This document shows, one piece after another, positions 57,427 to 64,000 of a stretch of DNA of 64,000 bases (positions are counted from its first letter, which is position 1; each line of letters opens with the position of its first letter). The position numbers and the translations under genes were made by a program. Origin of the DNA: Perognathus longimembris pacificus (lineage: Eukaryota; Chordata; Mammalia; Rodentia; Heteromyidae); the NCBI RefSeq assembly GCF_023159225.1, contig NC_063175.1, forward strand, positions 4,171,255-4,235,254, in the 5' to 3' direction. Under the pieces are notes generated by a model. That model had not been told where the DNA came from and searched no databases. It saw only the letters and a program-made list of their open reading frames with translations.

Positions 57427-57625
57427 AGCTGGGTATCCATAGCACGTAACCAAAATTCTAGCTATTCAGAAGGCTGAGATTTGAAGATCTTGGTTTAAAG
57501 CCATACAGAGCAGAAAAGTCCATGAGACTCCATCTCTGAAACAACCAGCAAAAAGCCAGGCTGGAGGCCTGGCTCAAGTGGTAAAGCATTAGCCATGACA
57601 AGAAAACACACACATAAACACAAAA
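57427..57625 (+). mobile_element. B1-Geo dimeric SINE, Geo end missing
   Basis: B1 (TTCTAGCTATTCAGAAGGCT), linker, Geo core (CCTGGCTCAAGTGGTAAAGC) passing early into a CA/A-rich tail. Confidence 0.8.
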
Positions 57626-57811
57626 ACTGAAACAAAAGATGAATATAGTTGGTGATATTTAGACAAATGAAAGAAGTGTATCAATGAGTTGAGAGAGGGA
57701 AATTGAATATTAATATAAGAAAGATGAGTTTAAGAGTTGTCACCAGTGACCAAGAATTTTATAATTCTATATTTTCACAAAACAAAGTGTTAACATAAAA
57801 ACAAACAAGAG

Positions 57812-58022
57812 TGCTGAGCAGTGGTAGCTACTCAGGAGGCTGAGATCTTAAGATTGCAGTTTGAAGCAAGTCAGGGCAGGAATGTGTGGGAAATTCTCAT
57901 CTCTAATTAATCACCGGAAGTGGAGCTGCGACTCAAGTGGTAGAGCATTATCTTTGAGCAAAAAAGCTCAGGGTAAACACCATGGTCCTGAGTTCAAGCC
58001 TCAGAGCCCTCTCCCTCAGAAA
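57812..58022 (+). mobile_element. B1-Geo dimeric SINE
   Basis: Geo half with GCGACTCAAGTGGTAGAGCA and the B-box-like GAGTTCAAGCCTC. The B1 start is shortened. Confidence 0.85.
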
Positions 58023-58369
58023 CAAAGTAACATTTGCTTTAATGACCTGTGCACACACACTTATGACTCTTATGTACACACTGTACATAACATTTATCAC
58101 CTAGTTTTTAGACCATCTGCATACACATGAGTCTCATTTGCCAATCTATAGGCAACATGAAGGATCATACTATCTTCTGATAGAGAGCAAATTAATACTT
58201 ATAATCCTAATTCCAAGCAGTGTATCTTATAAAACAAAGGTTCTCATTCCAGGAAAGTGAAACAGGCTCTGCTGGGGCCACAAGAACCAGTGGGCCAGCC
58301 AATGGAGAGGGGGATAGAAGTACTTCAGAAGCATGCAAATACAACAATGAAACCTCTTCTAATTTTAAG
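58023..58369. other. Unique intronic sequence
   Basis: No element recognised. Confidence 0.5.
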
Positions 58370-58605
58370 AAGGGAGCAGGGGGTTGGTGGCTCAGGCCTG
58401 TAATCCTAGCTTCTCAGAAGGCTGAGCTCTAAGGATCATCATTCAAAGCCAGTCCAGAAAGAAAACTCAGTGAGACTCATCTCCAATTAACCACCAGAAA
58501 ACTAAAAGTGGCACTGTGGTTCAAAGTGGCTGAGTGCCACCCTTGAGTAAAAGAGTTCAGAGACAGTGCCCAGTCCCAGAGTTCCAGCCTTACAAATGAC
58601 AAAAT
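58370..58605 (+). mobile_element. B1-Geo dimeric SINE
   Basis: B1 start GTTGGTGGCTCAGGCCTGTA, linker CTCCAATTAACCACCAGAAA, Geo core CTGTGGTTCAAAGTGGCTGA. Confidence 0.87.
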
Positions 58606-58621
58606 ACTAACAATAAAAATT

Positions 58622-58735
58622 TTAAGAAGAAGAAGGGGTAAAGGAGGGTGATGGAAGGAGTGAGGTTGATAGAGTCCATTGTATTCAGGTATGGAAATAC
58701 AATAGTAACCTCTCCCCTCTACATGGCAAATACTA
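58622..58735 (+). mobile_element. Possible old L1 3'-end fragment
   Basis: A purine-rich run, then TTGTATTCAGGTATGGAAAT, resembles the older L1 3' UTR type at 35300. Confidence 0.4.
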
Positions 58736-58869
58736 AGCAAAATGTTAACAATTGAAAAAGTGTTTATGAAATCTTTAATTATGTCATCTGAGTTATACCT
58801 GGTTTGTTAATCAACTGAGGTATAAAATGTGAGAAGCTTTGGTCCTAAATTTTCCTCCATCCATAACAG

Positions 58870-58948
58870 GAAAGAAGTGGAGCGGGGCTCCAGAGGTTAG
58901 AGTGCTAGCCTGAGTGCAAACTCTGAGAGACAGTGCCTCGGCCCCATG
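58870..58948 (+). mobile_element. Isolated Geo monomer
   Basis: GGGGCTCCAGAGGTTAGAGT, then GCTAGCCTGAGTGCAAACTC, with no B1 or ID half. Either a truncated dimer or a free monomer. Confidence 0.6.
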
Positions 58949-59784
58949 CACGTGTGTGGGGGCGTGGGCACAGAGTGGTGGACGCATGACCAGCATCACA
59001 AAAGCAGCCAGCGAGGGCACTTGAGTGTTTCTGTGAAGAACTGTCAGGGAGCCAAGCCCACAGCCCACAGCAGACTCAACTCTGCCAGGTCACAAGAGCC
59101 TGGATCCCGGATCCCCGGATCACGGCAGGTCCACTCCCGCTGAAAATGGAAACTCTCCTCTCCCCTAAGTACTCCCAAGCACATTTTATGGACCAGCAAC
59201 CCATTACTGAAAGATAATAATACAAAGAGAGATGAAATAGGATAACAAAATAAAGTGTTAATCAATTTGAAAAATGCGCTCTGCCAAAGAGGGTTCCAAG
59301 ATGCTTTGGAGATGCGGGATGTGCGGTTTCTCTGTTTGAGAGCTGCCATCCTTAGCAGCAGCTTAACGATTCTAGGAGGGTTGCCAATATAGAACCCTAC
59401 ACATATCGATCAGTTCCTCAAACTCCACTTCCCTTGCCATAGTCACATGATACGGTGGCAATTTTCCAATGGGCATACTAACATCCAGCATGCAAATCAT
59501 GAGCTGCGTGGCTGAGAGGTGGCAGGAATGGGAAGAATTCAGGTTCTGTTGACCATGTACATTTTCCAATTCAACCCACTGCAATGATTTGCCTAAATAT
59601 TAAATCTACAAAATAAAACCAAAAACTCAACTAGTATATATGAACACTTGCACACTTTTGGAAACTGTTTTGATCTCTCAGTGTGGATCCAGAATACAGA
59701 GAACACAAGTGCTATGGGCCTGTATAAGAGTTCTGTATATCTTGGTTTTTAGACCACACAGACCTTTCCATGGTCAAAACTGTG
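58949..59784. other. Unique intronic sequence
   Basis: It holds a short triple repeat of GGATC words (59101-59123) and otherwise nothing recognised. Confidence 0.45.
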
Positions 59785-60036
59785 ATGATGGGCAGCATGC
59801 CAGTGACTCAGGCCTATAATCATTGCTCCTCAGGTGGCTCAGATTTGAGGACTGCAGTTTGAAGGCAGCCCAGGCAGAAAGTCCATAAGACTTTTATCTC
59901 CAATTAACTACCAAACAGCAGGAAGTGAAGATGTGACTTAAGTGGTATACAGTGCTAGCTTAGAGGGTAGAAGGTAAGGGAGAGTGCCCAGGAAATAAGT
60001 TCAAGCCCCAGCAGGGGCACAAACAAACAAACAAAA
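59785..60036 (+). mobile_element. B1-Geo dimeric SINE
   Basis: B1 (GCAGCATGCCAGTGACTCAG), linker (TCTCCAATTAACTACCAAAC), Geo with GTTCAAGCCCCAGCAGGGGC, and (CAAA)n tail. Confidence 0.87.
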
Positions 60037-60300
60037 CTGTAATAAAGGAAGAAGGCCTTACTCAAGATCATAAATGATCAACTCTGGGTGTATATAATTA
60101 AACAGAACCCTTGCTAATGTCAGGTACACCTGATTATTCCTCTGTCTTCAAATAGTCTCTGAATTTCAGTCTTCAATACATTCCCATCCTTTCTCACAGA
60201 CCCAAAGTGCACTTTGTATTGAATGATGATAGTTTTTCCTCTTGGGGACATTGTGAATTTCCTACAGAGAGTAGCAATGCAGATGCATCCCAGAGAAAGG

Positions 60301-60323
60301 CTTTTTTTTTTTTTTTTTTTTTT
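60301..60323. repeat. Poly-T run
   Basis: About 23 T with no attached SINE that I recognise. Confidence 0.9.
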
Positions 60324-60383
60324 AAATCGTCTTCCTCCATTTTGTTGCTAAGTCAAGCTGATCTGATAGGCGCTCTTCTGCGG

Positions 60384-60435
60384 TTGGTGCTCCCAGAGTG
60401 AGCAGCAGTTTGGTGCTCCCAGAGCGAGCAGCAGT
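60384..60435. repeat. 26-base tandem duplication
   Basis: Two copies starting TTGGTGCTCCCAGAG and ending AGCAGCAGT differ at one base (T/C, making a CpG in the second). Confidence 0.95.
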
Positions 60436-60636
60436 GTGCTGGCTTTATGCAATCCACACACAAGTGGAAAATGGACACCTCACCTCCTATTCAAGACAGC
60501 AATTGTTCATTTTGAATTTTAAAAAGGACACGGAATTAATAGAACAACATTGAATTTAACTTCATTTATGATATTCCATTTGACAAAAAGGAATTTCTTT
60601 CCTTGTAGCAGAATTGGACAAATATCCAATTTAGGG

Positions 60637-60729
60637 GAATGGGGATATACGTCAGTGGTACATCGCTTACCTAGCATGTGTGTAGCCCTACATTTGATTT
60701 TCCAGTCACACACACACACACACACACAC
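60637..60729 (+). mobile_element. ID element with (CA)n tail
   Basis: GGGGATATACGTCAGTGGTA, CTTACCTAGCATGTGTGTAG and ATTTGATTTTCCAG follow the ID unit, then 12 CA units replace the A tail. Confidence 0.7.
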
Positions 60730-60789
60730 GAATGCACACACAGTGGGAATGTCACAGGGAATGTTTTTCTTTTGTTTGAGACAGATCTT

Positions 60790-61045
60790 TCATCTTTAAT
60801 ATTTTTATTATCCTTTAAGTAGTTGTACAATGGAGTTGCCATTCACCAGCACAGTTTCTGAATGCAGTGCATTTTGATCACTGTCACGCCTTTCAACATC
60901 CTCACCCGCACCTCTCAACCCAGCCTTTTCTTTACTTATCTTAATTTTAGGGTTTTTTTTTGCCTTTTAACAAAGCATTTTTTGTGTACAATTCATCTTG
61001 ATCTGTATCATCTCTTCAAAATTCCCCCCGCCCCCTTCTTAAATT
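60790..61045 (-). mobile_element. L1 3'-end fragments in tandem, older subfamily
   Basis: TTTAAGTAGTTGTACAATGG opens one antisense end. TTTTAACAAAGCATTTTTTG at about 60965 opens a second, similar block (CATCTTGATCTGTATCATCT). The arrangement mirrors 30100-30455. Confidence 0.55.
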
Positions 61046-61944
61046 AGAAAAAAAATACCACGTTTTCCTACTTTCTGCTTAAGGCAGCGAGGTTTCCGGC
61101 CATGGCTGGCATTGTGTGGATGGGAAGCTGTTGGGGGGGGAGGGGCAGACATGGGAGAGGGAGAGGCAAATTAGTGTGTCCCCTCTCCAGTCATGAGACA
61201 CAGAGGGGTGGCCACCTTTCTCCCTGGCAATCTCTGTTCTTCAATTAGACCCAAAGCTGCTCCTAGGTGTTCATTTTGACCTGGATTCAACTGTGTTAAA
61301 TACATGAGGTCAGAGGCAAGAACAGCTTGCAAGACTTTCTCGTGAATGGTTTTATAGGTAGCAACTGACTTTTTCTGTCCAGTTATATTTTAAAGCATAA
61401 CTTTCTTAACATTTTTATGAATGGATATACTGATTTCTTTTGTTTCGATTTATTGAATACTGTTTCTTTTGTTATTATTGTACTATACAGGGCAAGCAAA
61501 GGAGACATAAAAGTTTTATATGGGAGGCATTTGAGTATCATGAAATATTTAAGTCGGCAGTTTCTGAGCACACATGATCAATAAAAGCACAAGGAAACTG
61601 GGACATCTAACCCAATTCTCTTGTGCAACATATCGTGGACTCATATAGGAGGATTTAATCCAGATAACGTTCTACTAACTTTATGAAGATATTTGAAGAT
61701 GTAGATTAAAAATTCTATTATTACACTATGTTATTAATTACCAATAAAATGTACACTCTATTTTTAAAGAAGTTGACAGTACAAAGCAAACACTGACTAA
61801 AGGCTGAATATGTAATAATAATTTCTGCAATTTAACCAATAGATTGGTATACATAATTATTTACTAGATGATTCACTATAAAAGCAAACACTGACAGTGT
61901 GTAATGATCTCATGATTCTATCGCACACCTACTATTTCTTTTCT
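61046..61944. other. Unique intronic sequence
   Basis: It includes a G run (61132-61139) and two direct copies of AAAGCAAACACTGAC (61783-61797 and 61881-61895). No element recognised. Confidence 0.45.
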
Positions 61945-62075
61945 ATATGATGGAGAATGTGGTCTCTATGAGGTCAGGGGTTTTGTTCTGTTGCTCCTGC
62001 ATTCCCAGAGCCTGCAAATGTGCCTAGCATATGGTAAAATGGGCAGTAAAGCATTTGCTAAGTGAATGAACACTT
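61945..62075 (+). mobile_element. L2 3' end
   Basis: CATTCCCAGAGCCTGCAAAT, then GTGCCTAGCATATGGTAAAA, then TTTGCTAAGTGAATGAAC follow the L2 3' terminus. Confidence 0.7.
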
Positions 62076-62369
62076 CCAGCTAATGAAGCAGTTCTTATCT
62101 ATTAAAAGAATGAGGTGGACCTAGATATATAAACATGGAAAGATGGCAAGTATGCACTATTAAGTAAGAAAGGCTAAGGACTATACAGTATAATGTGATA
62201 TTACCTTGCAAAAATAGAACAAATATATTCATATATGTATATTTGTGTGTTTGAATATATAGAGAACATGGGGGAAATGCAGCAATGGGACAAGAGCTGG
62301 AGGCTCTTGCTTTGAACTCTGTATCCTCTTCTACTATTTGGTCTTCTTTATAATAGCATATGCCACTTT

Positions 62370-62646
62370 TTTGGTGGTATTGGGGTTTACACTCAGAGCC
62401 TCATATTTTCTCACAAAGCACTTTACCCCTTGAATAGTGCTCATAGCACTTTTTGCTTTAGATTTTTGATGCTAGGGTCCCACTTTTTGCCTAGCTGGAT
62501 TGGCCTGCAATTCTCCCCTAATATCATCAGCATAGCATGAGATGAAGCCTCATTAACTTTCTGCTTAAAATGGCCTACAATTATGATCCTCTCAATCTGT
62601 GCCTCCCCAAGTAGCTGGCATTATAAGAACAAACCCTTTGCCTGGC
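62370..62646 (-). mobile_element. Trimeric SINE: B1-B1-ID, old
   Basis: Antisense ID (GGGGTTTACACTCAGAGCCT), then B1 (TGCCTAGCTGGATTGGCCTG), then a second B1 (CCCCAAGTAGCTGGCATTAT). The junction is too decayed to compare. Confidence 0.65.
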
Positions 62647-62939
62647 TAGCTCTTTCACTAAAAAGACAATGTCTGTGGAAAAAAATACTAAACCTACATT
62701 CACTGTAGACCTAGTTCTTTTAGAGTTCGAGGTGTTTTATTTATTTTTTTAATCTTGTTTCAACCTAAAGACATAGCCTTACTAGGTAGAAATCCCCAAA
62801 CAGGGTTTTAACTGAGAAAGGATGAAAGCTGGGTAAGGGAACAAGAAATTGGAACAATGAGTCTTAAATGAATATAAAGAATATATTGTACTTCCCCATT
62901 TCTTCAACTTCAGCTAGAATTTTACAGTGAAACTTAAGA

Positions 62940-63235
62940 AAATTTATATGTAACTGTATGTGAAACCCCATATGTTCTATGGTAATCAGTACCACTTATT
63001 TTCAATGAGATAAAATAGCTTATTTAAACTTTGAATTTTGCCATCGGGCTTAGACGATTCAGCTGTTTATCCAGCAGCACTCGCCTTAAAAATAGATGAG
63101 ATGACATTTGTGGGTGCTTTAAAAAATATCTGTTGGAAAAAGAAGCAGAGCTCTAATGCCATTGATCATTTTTATTATGTAAGAATGGCAAGTTTTCGTG
63201 AAATGGTTTCATATTCTTCTTTGTAACATATCAAG
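62940..63235. other. Repeat-free stretch, possible conserved non-coding element
   Basis: No repeat similarity, AT-rich, with words such as GACGATTCAGCTGTTTATCC and CATTGATCATTTTTATTATG. It looks like sequence under constraint, but this is judged by texture only. Confidence 0.25.
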
Positions 63236-63242
63236 GATAAAT

Positions 63243-63560
63243 CTTTTGGCTAGGTGTACGGCTCATGCCTGTAACTCTGTATATCCTTGGGAGGTAGACA
63301 TTGAGAGAATTGATATTTGAGATCAGCCAGAGCAAAAAAGTTTGTGAGATCCATTCTCAATCAACAAAAAGTTGGGTGCAGTGGCGCATGCCTGTTACCC
63401 CAGCTTTGCAGAAAGTAGATACAGGAGGATCTTGAGTCAGGTTGCCCCAGGGGAAAATATAAGACCCTAGTTGAAAAATAGCTAATAGAAGAGCTGGGAA
63501 TGTGGCTCATAGTGCCTGCCTAGCAACCATGAGGTCCAGGGTTCAAACCCTAGCATGATT
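63243..63560 (+). mobile_element. Trimeric SINE: B1-B1-ID
   Basis: First B1 (GGCTCATGCCTGTAACTCTG), junction CTCAATCAACAAAAAGTTGG, second B1 starting GTGCAGTGGCGCATGCCTGT, then ID (GAGCTGGGAATGTGGCTCAT, GGGTTCAAACCCTAGCATG). The clearest trimer in the window. Confidence 0.8.
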
Positions 63561-63699
63561 AGCTCCTTTGGAACCAATCAGAATCATTAGAAAGATCACT
63601 GAAGATTTGCTATTTGGTGATCGTAATAGATTAATGTCATGGAAAGAGAGTTGCAAACACTTTCTGATAATTGCATATGGAGACTTTCCCTTCATTCCT

Positions 63700-63805
63700 A
63701 GTTACATTCTTCCTTCTATCATTCTTTATCAAGTATTTAGGCAGTGTCTGCTGTAGGGAAGGCACTGTAGGTACACAAAAGGATGTAAAGATGATGTTGT
63801 GTATA
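63700..63805 (-). mobile_element. L2 3'-end fragment
   Basis: ATTCTTTATCAAGTATTTAG, GGAAGGCACTGTAGGTACAC, then AAAAGGATGTAAAGATGATG match the antisense L2 terminus. Confidence 0.65.
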
Positions 63806-64000
63806 GGCCTATTTAATAACATTTGTACAAATCTGCCAAAAATAAGAGAAAGTGAATATTAATTCACCTTAAGCCTGTTGTCATATGATTCTGTACAGTC
63901 CAGGGTAAGGACTAAAATAAGTTGAGATGAAAATCCACTGTCACCGCAAACATCAAGCTGTAAACTATTGCCAATTCAAGCTGAAACATTACAATCAGTG

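Larger units (their letters stand above)
37064..64000 (-). other. DLGAP1: Intron of DLGAP1 upstream of the exon (partial)
   Basis: No upstream DLGAP1 exon (the segment ending near SCQYLQ, as I recall it) was recognised up to the right edge, so this intron is at least 26.9 kb. Very long introns are normal for this gene. Confidence 0.82.

Noticed and set aside
1..64000. Search for mobile defence, phage or plasmid systems
   Set aside because: All content is mammalian intron, repeats and one exon.

Overview
This is nuclear DNA of a mammal, almost certainly a rodent of the superfamily Geomyoidea (kangaroo rats, pocket mice, pocket gophers). The main reason is the dominant young repeat, a dimeric SINE. 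Its left half is an ID/tRNA-Ala-like unit ('GGGCTGGGAATATGGCCTAG') and its right half is a second unit containing 'CAAGGCTAGCACTCT' on the opposite strand. This matches what I recall of the IDL-Geo SINE, described as restricted to Geomyoidea. B1 (7SL-derived) modules, B1-ID composites, rodent-type L1 3' ends and old MIR, L2 and DNA-transposon fossils fit the same picture. There is no prokaryotic, viral or plasmid content.

Only one protein-coding segment can be supported: a 215-base internal exon of DLGAP1 (SAPAP1/GKAP, the postsynaptic scaffold protein) on the minus strand at 36849-37063. It has clean splice sites and encodes two of the short repeats that bind the guanylate-kinase-like domain of PSD-95-type proteins. 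Everything below 36849 is the intron downstream of this exon (at least 36.8 kb) and everything above 37063 is the intron upstream (at least 26.9 kb). No other DLGAP1 exon was recognised, and other open frames looked like chance, SINE, L1 or microsatellite translations.

The introns hold about 29 copies or pieces of a B1-plus-Geo dimer, 8 IDL-Geo copies, about 12 B1-ID composites (several of them B1-B1-ID trimers), about a dozen L1 3' ends, 8 MIR and at least 5 L2 fossils, one hAT-like DNA-transposon fossil and about 14 microsatellites, many growing out of SINE tails. Several insertions still show target-site duplications, including two clear nested insertions (44659-44896 and 53463-53731).

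The rest is unique intronic sequence. A few unique patches stand out: a CpG-rich stretch with exon-like borders on the plus strand (17579-17704), a GC/CpG-rich patch beside AT-rich sequence (about 7970-8240), and repeat-free AT-rich stretches that look like conserved non-coding elements (for example 62940-63235). No new defence or metabolic system is present. The most original signal is the modular construction of the SINEs.
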